Assembly (NCBI GenBank): GCA_022709565.1 | Contig: JAKLIO010000003.1 | Span: 1 to 56,493, forward strand | Direction: 5' to 3' | DNA: 56,493 bases | Source of the DNA: Patescibacteria group bacterium | Lineage (GTDB): Bacteria; Patescibacteriota; Minisyncoccia; Moranbacterales; GWC2-37-73 | Shown: one piece after another, positions 17,556-26,059 of the stretch | How positions within the stretch are numbered: the stretch's first letter is position 1 | How the letters are laid out: each line of letters opens with the position of its first letter | Position numbers and translations under genes: made by a program | The notes under the pieces: generated by a model | What the model was told of the DNA's origin: nothing | What the model saw: the letters and a program-made list of their open reading frames with translations, nothing else | Databases searched by the model: none

Positions 17556-18854
17556 ATGCAAGAAAAAGATAATGATATTCAAGAGCAATCAAACAAGGAA
17601 GATATTTTTTTTAAGAAAAAGTTTGTCCGCAATTATCTGCAGATGGTAGTTATTGTTATTTTTTGCGCGTTTTTCTTTTGGTTAGGTTTTGAAAAGGGCA
17701 AAGAAAACAAAGCAATTTCCTTGCCGGTAGTGGAATTACAAGACGCTGTTTTTGAAAACAAAGAAAAAAATGCGGACAACAGTCTGGATTTTTCTTTATT
17801 TTGGAAAACATGGGATTTGGTAAAGAGTAAATATGTTGATGCTGACAAATTGGATGCCAACACTCTGTTCTATGGAGCTATCAAGGGTATGCTGCAAGCT
17901 ACCGGAGATCCGTATACCACATTTTTTACGGCTGAAGAAAACAAGAAGTTTAATGAAGATATGAGCGGTAATTTTGAAGGCATCGGCGCCGAACTTGGAG
18001 TGAAAAATGAAATTCTCACCGTGATTGCGCCACTTCAGGGAACTCCGGCGGAAAAAGCGGGCCTGCGCAGCGGAGATAAGATCGTGAAGATTAACGGAAA
18101 AATGGCAGCGGATATGACCATTGAAGAGGCTGTTGATAATATTCGCGGACCGAAAGGCACATCAGTTGTGCTGACAATTTTCAGAAATGGGGATCAAGAT
18201 ACGCAAGACATTACCGTGGTAAGAGAAGTGATTAACATAAAAAGCGTGACGCTGGAGCTAAAGGAAAATAATATTGCCTACATAAGCATCACTCGTTTCG
18301 GGGATGATACCGGCAGTTTGTTTTCAAGTATAATCAAAACGGTTAAAAATAGTAATGCTAACGGGATTATTTTGGATCTGCGCAATAATCCCGGAGGATA
18401 TTTGGAAACGTCCATTGATGTTGCCAGCAAGTTGCTGCCTAAAGATAAAATTGTGGTTATTGAAGAAAATGGAGACAAGAGTCAGGAAAAAATGTATACT
18501 CATGGCGGGGATGTGGCCAGTGAAATTGAAACGGTTGTGCTTATCAATGAAGGAAGCGCCAGCGCTTCGGAAATTTTAGCGGGAGCCTTGAGGGATAATC
18601 GCAGCAATGTTACGCTTGTGGGTGAAAAATCATTCGGCAAGGGCTCAGTTCAGGAATTTGTCGAATTGCCTCAGGGAACAGCGGCTAAAATTACAGTGGC
18701 GCGCTGGCTGACTCCAAATGGCGTGCAAATTAATGAACAGGGGATAAAGCCTGATCAGGAAGTTGATCTAACCAATGACGACTACAATAATAATAAGGAT
18801 CCGCAACTGGATACAGCAATCAAAACGCTAAAAGATAAATTAGGCATAAAATAG
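17556..18854 (+). CDS. S41-family C-terminal processing peptidase (CtpA-like)
   Basis: 432 aa: membrane anchor at about 28-47, a helical cap, a PDZ domain (about 140-220, GIGAELGVKNEILTVIAPLQ onward), then the catalytic core with Ser in NEGSASASEI and Lys in GEKSFGKGSVQ. This Ser-Lys protease cleaves C-terminal tails of periplasmic or exported proteins. It closes the plus glycan arm and may process exported components. All catalytic residues appear intact. Confidence 0.93.
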   Translation: MQEKDNDIQEQSNKEDIFFKKKFVRNYLQMVVIVIFCAFFFWLGFEKGKENKAISLPVVELQDAVFENKEKNADNSLDFSLFWKTWDLVKSKYVDADKLDANTLFYGAIKGMLQATGDPYTTFFTAEENKKFNEDMSGNFEGIGAELGVKNEILTVIAPLQGTPAEKAGLRSGDKIVKINGKMAADMTIEEAVDNIRGPKGTSVVLTIFRNGDQDTQDITVVREVINIKSVTLELKENNIAYISITRFGDDTGSLFSSIIKTVKNSNANGIILDLRNNPGGYLETSIDVASKLLPKDKIVVIEENGDKSQEKMYTHGGDVASEIETVVLINEGSASASEILAGALRDNRSNVTLVGEKSFGKGSVQEFVELPQGTAAKITVARWLTPNGVQINEQGIKPDQEVDLTNDDYNNNKDPQLDTAIKTLKDKLGIK

Positions 18855-18917
18855 TAAAGGCTTGAAGGTGAGGTTTAGTTCTTTTTATTTTAATAAAGAA
18901 AGGGGATTGGGAGCATT

Positions 18918-19145
18918 ATGATTAATGATAATAATTTGAAAAAAGATGAGTTTATCTGGAAATGCATTTCTGCTACACTTTTCCTGCTTCTTTTTTTGTT
19001 TACTGTAGCGATTATTTTTTATGATTTATTTTTTAAAAAAAATAACAGCCCTTTGAGTTGGTTTTCTTTAGCAATGATAGCCGTTGAGTTAAAAATTTTC
19101 TATTCAATTTACATCAAAGAAAAGAAAATGTTGAAAATCGGCTAG
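18918..19145 (+). CDS. Small two-helix membrane protein
   Basis: 75 aa with two hydrophobic helices (about 15-36 and 45-62) and a lysine-rich tail. The start is supported by AAAGAAAGGGG in the leader, a better ribosome site than in the glycan genes. A terminator follows at 19198. Family not recognised. Confidence 0.6.
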   Translation: MINDNNLKKDEFIWKCISATLFLLLFLFTVAIIFYDLFFKKNNSPLSWFSLAMIAVELKIFYSIYIKEKKMLKIG

Positions 19146-19197
19146 AAAAAAGAAAACACAGGAGCAAAAAGCTCAATCTCTTAATTTTTTCCAAAAA

Positions 19198-19236
19198 TAA
19201 AGCTGCCACCCAACAGGGCCGCAGCTTCGTTTTTTA
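19198..19236 (+). terminator. Terminator between convergent genes
   Basis: AAGCTGC (19200-19206) pairs with GCAGCTT (19221-19227), followed by CGTTTTTT. It ends the plus arm before the convergent rhodanese gene. Confidence 0.8.
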
Positions 19237-19257
19237 TATCTATAGTCAGTATCAAAC

Positions 19258-20097
19258 TTATTTTTGAATCAGATACCCATTCTTTTCCCATTCCGGCATG
19301 GCGCCGTTGAGAACAAAAGGGGAAACTAAGAGCATATCGTATATTTGGACGGATGATTGGAACTCCTGAAGTTCATTTATTCCGACTACAACAACTCTTT
19401 TTTCAGTAATTTCTTTGCGTCTTTTTTCCAATTCCTCAGCAGGAATATTGATAGCTCCGGGAATATGCCCTTTGGCATATTCTTCAGCGGTTCTAACATC
19501 AAGAATAAAGGTAGGCACGTTTTGTTTGAGAGCATCATTCAAATCCTTGCCTTCAACATAAGAAACCTTCATCTGATCTTCAAAAGAGTTCGGATTGCCA
19601 TAATTGACAGTTACACCCACTAATTGTTTCCAGGCTTCCATGCCTCCGGCTAATACCATAAAATTTTTAAAATCTTCTTTTTCAAGCTGGGTTATGGTTT
19701 TTTTAATATTTTCATCTTCTGGATTTTCTCCGATGACGATTATTGATTTGTGCAAATCAATTTTTTGCTCCAATGGAAATTCCTCGGGAGTTATGTTGAT
19801 CGCATCCGCAATGTGCTCATCGGCGTAAGTTTGAAATGGCCGGATATCCAAAAGAACAGGTTGTTCATTTTCCTCGGCTAGCAATATTTTTTTGTGCAAA
19901 TCTTTGGCAGTAATCGCCTTGTATTCCAAGCCGTTGTCTTCTTTGACAATTTGGCCTTCATTTTGAGCATCATCCTCTCCAGAAAAAAGATTGCTGCGGA
20001 ACAATGTGATTAAAATGACAATTAAAATCAGCAAAAATCCTATAGCTATGGCAATTTGTTCTTTTTTGTTTTTTGAAATTTCGTTTGTATTTTCCAT
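19258..20097 (-). CDS. Membrane-anchored double rhodanese-like protein lacking catalytic cysteines
   Basis: 279 aa: anchor at about 14-33, then two rhodanese folds (about 55-155 and 175-275). Each keeps the structural signature (VLLDIRPFQTYADEHIADAI; FILDVRTAEEYAKGHIPGAI) and the terminal GGMEAW/GAMPEWEK. The active-site Cys loop is replaced by VIGENPED in the first and VVGINELQ in the second. Sulfur transfer is therefore unlikely and binding or scaffolding more plausible. It lies 17 bp after fmt and may share its transcript. Confidence 0.85.
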   Translation of the reverse strand: MENTNEISKNKKEQIAIAIGFLLILIVILITLFRSNLFSGEDDAQNEGQIVKEDNGLEYKAITAKDLHKKILLAEENEQPVLLDIRPFQTYADEHIADAINITPEEFPLEQKIDLHKSIIVIGENPEDENIKKTITQLEKEDFKNFMVLAGGMEAWKQLVGVTVNYGNPNSFEDQMKVSYVEGKDLNDALKQNVPTFILDVRTAEEYAKGHIPGAINIPAEELEKRRKEITEKRVVVVGINELQEFQSSVQIYDMLLVSPFVLNGAMPEWEKNGYLIQK

Positions 20098-20114
20098 ATT
20101 TGTTTTTGATAAAT

Positions 20115-21086
20115 TTACTTCAAAATACTGCCAATAAAATCCGGATGTCCATTTTTAAATTCTTGCACAGTCATCACGTTTTTTCCTTCCGATTGGATTT
20201 CTTTCAGAATGATAACGCCATTTCCGGCTTGGACTCCGATATCATCGGCAATTTCAAAAACTTCTCCTTCAGCGTACTTTTGCTGAGGACTTATTTTTTG
20301 CTTTTCTATGGAAATCATTTTGAGGCGAATCGTATCAGAATTACTTTTCCAGTAGCAAAAAATTCCCGGCCAAGGCGTCAGAGCGCGATAGCGATTGAAA
20401 ATATCTTCGGCATCATCGGTCCAATTAATATGTCCGTCGCTGCGCTCAATCAGCTGGCAAATTGTAGCGGAAGAGTTTTCTTGCGGCTTTGGCTGAATTC
20501 CTCGCTCAATCCAAGGCGGGAGTGTTTTAATAAGCAAATTTGCGCCTACAACAGACAACTTATCTAAGAGCGTGGCATTATTATCATTCGGTTCAATATT
20601 AATGGATTCTTGGGATAAAATATCGCCGGTATCAATGCCCTTATCCATAAGCATGATAGTGATTCCGGTTTCCTTTTCTCCGTTCATAAGAGCATTTTGA
20701 ATAGGAGATGGTCCGCGATATTTCGGCAGCAGGGAAGCATGCACATTAATACAGCCGAATCCGGGAATATCCAAAATTGCTTGTGGAATAATCTTTCCGT
20801 AAGCAGCGACAATAATCAGATCAGGTTTTAATTTTTTAAGCTCTGCTATCGATTCTTCGTCAAATTTTTCCGGTTGAAAAACCGGTATTTTATTTTCATT
20901 CGCCAATTTTTTTACTAAAGGTTCCGAAATTTCTTGTTTGCGTCCGATTTTTTTGTCAGGCTTGGTAAAAACTCCGGAAATAACGTAGTTTTTTTCTAGC
21001 AAAGCCTTCAATACAGACTCTGATAATTTGGAAGTCCCCATAAAAACAATAGGGATTTTTATCTGCTTTTCGTCTGTTTTTTTCAT
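20115..21086 (-). CDS. fmt: Methionyl-tRNA formyltransferase
   Basis: 323 aa. IVFMGTSKLSESVL N-terminus, the catalytic INVHASLLPKYRGPSPIQ block (18 residues), GITIMLMDKGIDTGDIL and a C-terminal tRNA-binding domain (WTDDAEDIFNRYRALTPWPG). It formylates initiator Met-tRNA with 10-formyl-THF. It sits 5 bp after def, the usual def-fmt pairing that couples addition and removal of the formyl group. glyA (one-carbon supply) is elsewhere in the window. Confidence 0.96.
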   Translation of the reverse strand: MKKTDEKQIKIPIVFMGTSKLSESVLKALLEKNYVISGVFTKPDKKIGRKQEISEPLVKKLANENKIPVFQPEKFDEESIAELKKLKPDLIIVAAYGKIIPQAILDIPGFGCINVHASLLPKYRGPSPIQNALMNGEKETGITIMLMDKGIDTGDILSQESINIEPNDNNATLLDKLSVVGANLLIKTLPPWIERGIQPKPQENSSATICQLIERSDGHINWTDDAEDIFNRYRALTPWPGIFCYWKSNSDTIRLKMISIEKQKISPQQKYAEGEVFEIADDIGVQAGNGVIILKEIQSEGKNVMTVQEFKNGHPDFIGSILK

Positions 21087-21091
21087 ATTTT

Positions 21092-21562
21092 TTAACTTTT
21101 TTTAATTATTTTGTTGGCCTTCTTCACTTTTGAAACAAAAAGAATTCCATCTAAGTGATCAATCTCATGTTGAAAAGCTCTGGCTAATAGTCCTTGCGCC
21201 TTTGTTTTGGCTGGTTTTCCGTTTTCATCCGTATATCTGACCTGCACTTCACTGCAACGGGAAACAGGATAAAATTCTCCCGGAAAGCTCAGGCAGCCTT
21301 CTTCGCAAATTTCTTTTTTTCTGGACTTGGCAGTAATTTTAGGATTGATCAAGACATAGCGAGTATCTTCCAATTCAATCATGCAAAGCCGGACACTGAC
21401 GCCAACTTGCGGCGCAGCTAAACCCACGCCATTTTTATTAGCATGCAAGGTTTCAATCATGTTTGCGATAAGTTCCTGAACCTCTTTGCCTAGCGGATCT
21501 TTGATTTTGGCGGCTTTTTGCGACAAAACCGGATCAGGATATTTTCTGATGGGTAGTTTCAT
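21092..21562 (-). CDS. def: Peptide deformylase
   Basis: 156 aa. The three PDF motifs are intact: GVGLAAPQVG, EEGCLSFPGE (metal Cys) and QHEIDHLDG (two metal His and the catalytic Glu). It removes N-formyl from nascent proteins in the cytoplasm. First gene of the def-fmt pair. An AT-rich leader of 47 bp separates it from the small gene at 21610. Confidence 0.97.
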   Translation of the reverse strand: MKLPIRKYPDPVLSQKAAKIKDPLGKEVQELIANMIETLHANKNGVGLAAPQVGVSVRLCMIELEDTRYVLINPKITAKSRKKEICEEGCLSFPGEFYPVSRCSEVQVRYTDENGKPAKTKAQGLLARAFQHEIDHLDGILFVSKVKKANKIIKKS

Positions 21563-21609
21563 ATTTATTTTAATATTAGCATAAAAAATCGTTTTCTGTA
21601 CAGTTTTTT

Positions 21610-21876
21610 TTATTTATTTTTTTCAATAAGTTTGAAAAAATAGCGCCATTTTTCACCGCTCTTACAAAGCTCCTTGGTATCATTCAAAGCTTTTTCCACG
21701 ATTGGCTTGGCATTTTTTTTGCATACAAGAAAAATGGAGCTGCGCTTATTGTTGGGGATATTCAATTCACTTATAATTCGGAGAGCCAAATCTTGCCATT
21801 CAAAAGCCGGCGCTTTTTTGATCACCCTGTTTTTCATCAAATCCCCGAAAGATTTAAGGTTCCTTTTTTTCTCCAT
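21610..21876 (-). CDS. Small basic protein of unknown function
   Basis: 88 aa, Lys-rich, predicted mostly helical with a central strand (SSIFLVCKKN). It precedes def on the same strand with a 47-bp gap. I do not recognise a family. The position at the head of a translation-related operon suggests, without proving, a role in that context. Confidence 0.6.
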   Translation of the reverse strand: MEKKRNLKSFGDLMKNRVIKKAPAFEWQDLALRIISELNIPNNKRSSIFLVCKKNAKPIVEKALNDTKELCKSGEKWRYFFKLIEKNK

Positions 21877-21921
21877 AATTCAATTTTAACAGCAGTTGTT
21901 GGTATTGGCAAAAATATTTTA

Positions 21922-21950
21922 TTGACAAGAAGCATACTTCATTTTATGAT
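21922..21950 (+). promoter_or_regulatory. Consensus promoter of the 71-aa gene
   Basis: TTGACA (21922-21927), a 17-nt spacer, then TATGAT (21945-21950). The spacer contains the short dyad GAAG-CATA-CTTC, a possible operator. The gene has AAAGGAGG before its ATG. Confidence 0.8.
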
Positions 21951-21986
21951 AAAAATTACCAAAATTGATGAAAGGAGGTATTTGCT

Positions 21987-22202
21987 ATGCTTTATCTAGT
22001 TGTTTATCCGTGGAGTTTGTCCAATGCATCAGTAAAATATGTATCTGTAATAACAGATTCTCCGGGAAAATTTACGGATGCTATTTTTTCTGGAAAATTC
22101 AGTAAGTCTTCAGAAGAAGAGGTCACTGAGCTGGCAAGAGCAGAAGCGCGAAAAAGGGGTATTGCCTTTGTTCGGGGATTAGATAAAGCACCTTCTAAAT
22201 GA
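21987..22202 (+). CDS. Small orphan protein with strong expression signals
   Basis: 71 aa: a strand-rich N-terminal half (LYLVVYPWSL, VKYVSVIT) and an acidic helix (SEEEVTELARAEARKRG). A near-consensus promoter, a full AAAGGAGG Shine-Dalgarno and a dedicated terminator all support a real, well-expressed gene. No family recognised. The expression design differs from the weak-SD glycan and housekeeping genes and resembles 30587-31003. Confidence 0.75.
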   Translation: MLYLVVYPWSLSNASVKYVSVITDSPGKFTDAIFSGKFSKSSEEEVTELARAEARKRGIAFVRGLDKAPSK

Positions 22203-22214
22203 AGTGCTTTATTA

Positions 22215-22254
22215 AAAAACGGGTTAATAGGCATCAGCCAACCCGTTTTTAATT
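22215..22254 (+). terminator. Terminator of the 71-aa gene
   Basis: AAAAACGGGTT (22215-22225) pairs with AACCCGTTTTT (22240-22250), with an inner GGC/GCC pair in the loop and a T tract. Confidence 0.88.
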
Positions 22255-22416
22255 TGATTTTTGGCTTAAATATGATACTGTTTGATTATGCCCAGTAGTG
22301 AAAATCCAAAAATATGGCTAGCCATAATCTTAATATAATGCTGAGCATCAATACGATAAAAAATGTAAATTAAAAATTCTTTAGGGCTTTGCCCATTTGA
22401 ATTTCTACTACGGGGT

Positions 22417-22956
22417 ATGCAAAAGAAAAAAATATTTATTGAAATACCTGTTCCGGACCAGATTAAAAAAATATTGGCGCAAAAGATCACCAAGTGGTCT
22501 GACTTGCCGGTTAAGTGGGCCAAAAAAGAAAGTCTTCATATAACCGTATCTTTTGTGGGCTATGTCGATGAAAGCGTTGTACCTGATATTTGCCTTAAAG
22601 TCAAAGAAACCGCCAGCCAATTTGAATCTTTCGAAATCATCTTTAATCGCATTGAACTTGCCCCAAACACTGAAAATCCTCGCTTAATTTCTCTTTCGGG
22701 AGGTCCAATAGAAGAATTGGGCAAATTAAATGAAACAATCGAAGAAGCTCTCGGAATGCATCCTCAAAAACACAAGCAATTTGCCCCGCACATAACCTTA
22801 GGCAGAATTAGGAAATTAAAATGGGATGAAATTCCGGAAAAACCGGTTATTGAAGAAAAAATTAGAGTCACTATGACTGCCGACGCCGTTTTAGTTATGG
22901 AAAGTAAAGGCGGGGGAGCAGAGTATTCTGCTTTGGAACAATGCGAGCTCAAATAA
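22417..22956 (+). CDS. thpR: RNA 2',3'-cyclic phosphodiesterase (2H phosphoesterase)
   Basis: 179 aa. The two HxT motifs of the 2H superfamily are present: LHITVSFVG and PHITLGRIRK. FIEIPVPDQIKK is a typical LigT/ThpR start. The enzyme opens 2',3'-cyclic phosphates on RNA; ligase activity is a side reaction in the family. The start ATG follows CTACGGGGT directly with no clear Shine-Dalgarno. It is the second RNA-end enzyme family in the window, beside the RtcB-like protein. Confidence 0.93.
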   Translation: MQKKKIFIEIPVPDQIKKILAQKITKWSDLPVKWAKKESLHITVSFVGYVDESVVPDICLKVKETASQFESFEIIFNRIELAPNTENPRLISLSGGPIEELGKLNETIEEALGMHPQKHKQFAPHITLGRIRKLKWDEIPEKPVIEEKIRVTMTADAVLVMESKGGGAEYSALEQCELK

Positions 22957-22985
22957 TAGCCTGTATTATGTATAAAGTATCATGT

Positions 22986-23690
22986 ATGGAAATACTTGGA
23001 GTTAAGATTGATAACCTTTCGCGCAAAGAAGTTCTTGAAAAAGTAGAATCGTTTTTGCATGAAGATAAATTTCATCAGATTGCGACAGTTAATCCGGAGT
23101 TTATTTTAAAAGCGGAGAAAGATGAGGAATTTAAAAATATACTTAATCAGTCAGATTTAAATGTGGCAGATGGGATTGGAATTTGGTTTGCGTTTTTACG
23201 ATTTGGGAAATGGCTAAAAGCCAGACTCGCTGGAGCTGATCTTGCGCAGGAAATTTTGGGAATGGCGAATGAAAAAAAACTTTCCGTATTTTTGGCAATA
23301 AACAAAAATGGATTGAGTTCCTATGAAGAAATTATAAGAGTACTTTCCCAAAAATATCCCGACATAGAATTTAGCGGAGCTAATCTAGATCCTTTGAGTT
23401 TTTCTTCATACGATATGCAAAATACCAAATACGAAATACTATTTTGCAACTTCGGCGCCCCTTATCAAGAAAAGTTTATTAATTCCGTAAAAGATGCTAA
23501 AATAAGTGTGGCCATGGGAGTTGGTGGCAGTTTTGATTTTATTACAGGTAAAGTAAAAAGAGCGCCTAAAATAATGCGCTATTTTGGCTTAGAATGGCTT
23601 TGGAGGCTGATTTTGCAGCCAAATCGGTGGAGAAGAATCTGGAATGCTGTCATTGTTTTTCCCATAAAAGTATTAATTAATAAAAAATGA
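22986..23690 (+). CDS. WecG/TagA/CpsF-family glycosyltransferase
   Basis: 234 aa from ATG 22986 (MEILGVKIDNL). TVNPEFILKA, the catalytic-region VADGIGIW, AGADL and FCNFGAPYQEKFI ... GVGGSFDFITGKVKRAP (in part) are family hallmarks (GT26, transfer of ManNAc-like sugars onto lipid-linked glycan). DNA 23421-23440 (ATACCAAATACGAAATAC) is an in-frame microrepeat coding NTKYEIL, and the upstream junction carries the same class. The stop TGA overlaps the next ATG. Confidence 0.92.
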   Translation: MEILGVKIDNLSRKEVLEKVESFLHEDKFHQIATVNPEFILKAEKDEEFKNILNQSDLNVADGIGIWFAFLRFGKWLKARLAGADLAQEILGMANEKKLSVFLAINKNGLSSYEEIIRVLSQKYPDIEFSGANLDPLSFSSYDMQNTKYEILFCNFGAPYQEKFINSVKDAKISVAMGVGGSFDFITGKVKRAPKIMRYFGLEWLWRLILQPNRWRRIWNAVIVFPIKVLINKK

Positions 23691-24181
23691 TAATTTTAAT
23701 CGGTTTAATTTTATTAATATTAATTTCTATTGCCGTTATAAGTTTTCTTATAAAGGACAATGAGAATGAAAAAAATATGACATCAAAAACAAAACTAATC
23801 AAAACAATTTATCTGTATCTGGTAGCGGCAGTCAGTCTTATTTTTGTGGCTGTCGGTTTAGGAACGCTGCTTAATACCGGGCTTAAATATTCTGTCTTTC
23901 CGGAAGCGGAAAAGAAAAGTTATTATGAATGCAACAATCAACCGCCGGTAGCCTCGGTTATTTCCAAAGAAGGCGCGACAACGGAGCAGAAGGTTCAAAT
24001 AGACGCGCTTTTGGCTGACTATCAAGCGTGGAAAGAAAGTCAATCTGGCGACAATTGTATCCGTCCAGCCAGACAAAATAAAATTATTGATGCCATAACC
24101 ATGGTTATCATAGCCTTGCCAATCTGTTTATTTCACTGGATGTTGATTCGCAGAACTAAAAAAGATGAAAATGAAGAATAA
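23687..24181 (+). CDS. Membrane protein with three predicted helices (DUF5671-like)
   Basis: 164 aa: helices at about 2-20, 37-60 and 135-155 with a Cys-containing extracytoplasmic loop (YYECNNQPP ... GDNCIRP). The second helix (YLYLVAAVSLIFVAVGLGTLL) resembles the DUF5671 pattern; this is tentative. It overlaps wecG by 4 bp (ATGA), so translation is coupled. Function unknown. Confidence 0.65.
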   Translation: MIILIGLILLILISIAVISFLIKDNENEKNMTSKTKLIKTIYLYLVAAVSLIFVAVGLGTLLNTGLKYSVFPEAEKKSYYECNNQPPVASVISKEGATTEQKVQIDALLADYQAWKESQSGDNCIRPARQNKIIDAITMVIIALPICLFHWMLIRRTKKDENEE

Positions 24182-24205
24182 GATTAATCAAATTAATCAA
24201 AAAAT

Positions 24206-24493
24206 ATGAACTTTGAAGAATTTAATGAGCCAGCAAATTTGAAAGATAAATATTCGTCGCAAGTTGATAGTGATGGCTATTTAAACATCGGCACTTTCGC
24301 TACAAGTGAGCTCAAGCGGCAGACTAAAAATGTGGCTAGCTTGCTTGATGGTGCAGAAGGAACTGAACAAGACTATCTTTTAGGTAAAGATTTGAAATAT
24401 AAAGGAAATTCCGGTAATTATTCTGATATGAAAATTCATATTGATGATCTTGAAGAATTTATTAAAAGAGTAAAACAACATTATGGAGAATAA
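24206..24493 (+). CDS. Small acidic protein of unknown function
   Basis: 95 aa, no membrane helix, ending in a DDLEEFIKRVKQHYGE helix. Its 3' end overlaps the gltX start by 11 bp, which argues for a translated, coupled gene. Family not recognised. Confidence 0.6.
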   Translation: MNFEEFNEPANLKDKYSSQVDSDGYLNIGTFATSELKRQTKNVASLLDGAEGTEQDYLLGKDLKYKGNSGNYSDMKIHIDDLEEFIKRVKQHYGE

Positions 24494-26036
24494 AATCAGA
24501 GTCAGATTTGCGCCGTCGCCAACGGGATATATGCATGTGGGAAATTTTCGCACGGCTCTTTATGCTTATCTTTTTGCTCAGAAAAATGGCGGTGATTTTA
24601 TTTTGCGCATTGAAGATACGGATCAAGAAAGATTTATAAAAGGATCTCTTGAAAATATTTTAATAATCTTAGATTGGGCAGGAATAAAACATCTTGAGGG
24701 CCCATTTACTGAAAATATTTTCAGGCATGTAAGCCCTGTAAAATGCGAGGAGTCAAAAAAATATCCAGGAATTTTTAATGTGGGAAATTTTGGCCCATAT
24801 ATACAATCAGAACGCTTGGATCTATACAAAAAGTATGCCGAACAGTTGGTGGCCGACGGCAAAGCTTATCATTGTTTTTGCACGCCGGAAAGATTGGAAC
24901 AGATGAGAAATGAACAAGCAGCCAAAAAACAGGCACCTATGTATGACAGATGCTGCCTAAATCTTTCCCAAGAAGAAATTGCCAAAAAAATTGAGCAGGG
25001 TGAAAAATATGTTATTCGGCAAAAAATAGACACGGACGGTTTCACAGAGTATGAAGATTTGATCCGCGGAAAAGTTAAAATAAAAAATGAGCTATTGGAT
25101 GATCAGGTGCTTTTAAAATCTGACGGATATCCGACATATAATTTGGCCAATGTCATAGATGATCACTTGATGGAAATTTCCCATGTTATTCGCGGCGAAG
25201 AGTATGTTTCCAGCACGCCTAAGTATATTCAGCTCTATCAAAATTTGGGCTGGGATGTGCCTCAATTTGCGCATTTGCCGTTGCTGCTTAATCCGGACAA
25301 ATCCAAGCTTTCCAAGCGCCAAGGCGATGTGGCCGTAGAAGACTATATTAACAAAGGCTACCTCAAAGAAGCGATTATAAATTTCGTGGCGCTTTTGGGC
25401 TGGAATCCGGGCGAGGGAAGCGTGCAGGAAATTTTTTCCATGGAAGAACTGATTCAAAAATTCGATCTGGCGAAAGTGCACAAAGCCGGCGCGGTTTTTG
25501 ACATAAAGAAATTAGACTGGATTAACGCGCAGTATATCAAAAAAATGAGCGTGGATGAAATATATCAAAACGCATTGATATATTTAAAACAGAAAGAATT
25601 CTACAAAACCTGGGCTCAGGAGAAAGGGGCAGGGGATGAAAAGGCCAAAGAAGAATTTATTAAAAAGGTTTTAACGGTTGAAAAAGACAGGCTCGCAAAA
25701 TTTTCCGAAGTCGGAGAAAATAATAAATTTTTCTTCCAGGAAATTAAATATGACAAAGAGCTGCTACGTTGGAAGAAAAATTCTGATGCAGAAACCAAGC
25801 AAGCACTGGAAACCGCAAAAAATGTTTTAGAAAAAATCAGCGATGCCGATTGGACACTGAAAAATTTGGAAGAAAAACTATTGGAGGCAGCGGGAGAAAA
25901 GCGCGGAGACTTGCTTTGGCCGCTGAGAGCAGCTCTCACTGGCGAACAAAAATCGCCGTCACCGTTTGAAGTGGCTTGGGTATTAGGAAAAAAAGAAACC
26001 TTATCTCGAATAGAACAGGCCTTAAAATTATTTTAA
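24483..26036 (+). CDS. gltX: Glutamyl-tRNA synthetase
   Basis: 517 aa class I synthetase. The HIGH-type motif is in FAPSPTGYMHVGNFRTALYA (20 residues), RIEDTDQERF follows, and KLSKRQGD replaces KMSKS. A C-terminal helical anticodon-binding domain is present. It charges tRNA-Glu in the cytoplasm. Whether it also makes Glu-tRNA-Gln cannot be told here because no gatCAB genes are in the window. Confidence 0.96.
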   Translation: MENKIRVRFAPSPTGYMHVGNFRTALYAYLFAQKNGGDFILRIEDTDQERFIKGSLENILIILDWAGIKHLEGPFTENIFRHVSPVKCEESKKYPGIFNVGNFGPYIQSERLDLYKKYAEQLVADGKAYHCFCTPERLEQMRNEQAAKKQAPMYDRCCLNLSQEEIAKKIEQGEKYVIRQKIDTDGFTEYEDLIRGKVKIKNELLDDQVLLKSDGYPTYNLANVIDDHLMEISHVIRGEEYVSSTPKYIQLYQNLGWDVPQFAHLPLLLNPDKSKLSKRQGDVAVEDYINKGYLKEAIINFVALLGWNPGEGSVQEIFSMEELIQKFDLAKVHKAGAVFDIKKLDWINAQYIKKMSVDEIYQNALIYLKQKEFYKTWAQEKGAGDEKAKEEFIKKVLTVEKDRLAKFSEVGENNKFFFQEIKYDKELLRWKKNSDAETKQALETAKNVLEKISDADWTLKNLEEKLLEAAGEKRGDLLWPLRAALTGEQKSPSPFEVAWVLGKKETLSRIEQALKLF

Positions 26037-26059
26037 ATGGCTGGAAAAATTCTGCCAAT

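Noticed and set aside
22313-22416. TATGGCTAGCCATA palindrome and CCCAGTAGTG/CTACTACGGGG imperfect repeat before thpR
   Set aside because: Possible ends of a small element, but the arms match only about 10 of 13 bases and no second copy is in the window.
22986-23690. UGA recoded as glycine (Gracilibacteria/SR1 code)
   Set aside because: wecG ends with TGA exactly at the family's C-terminus and couples to the next ATG. No internal in-frame TGA is needed in any gene.
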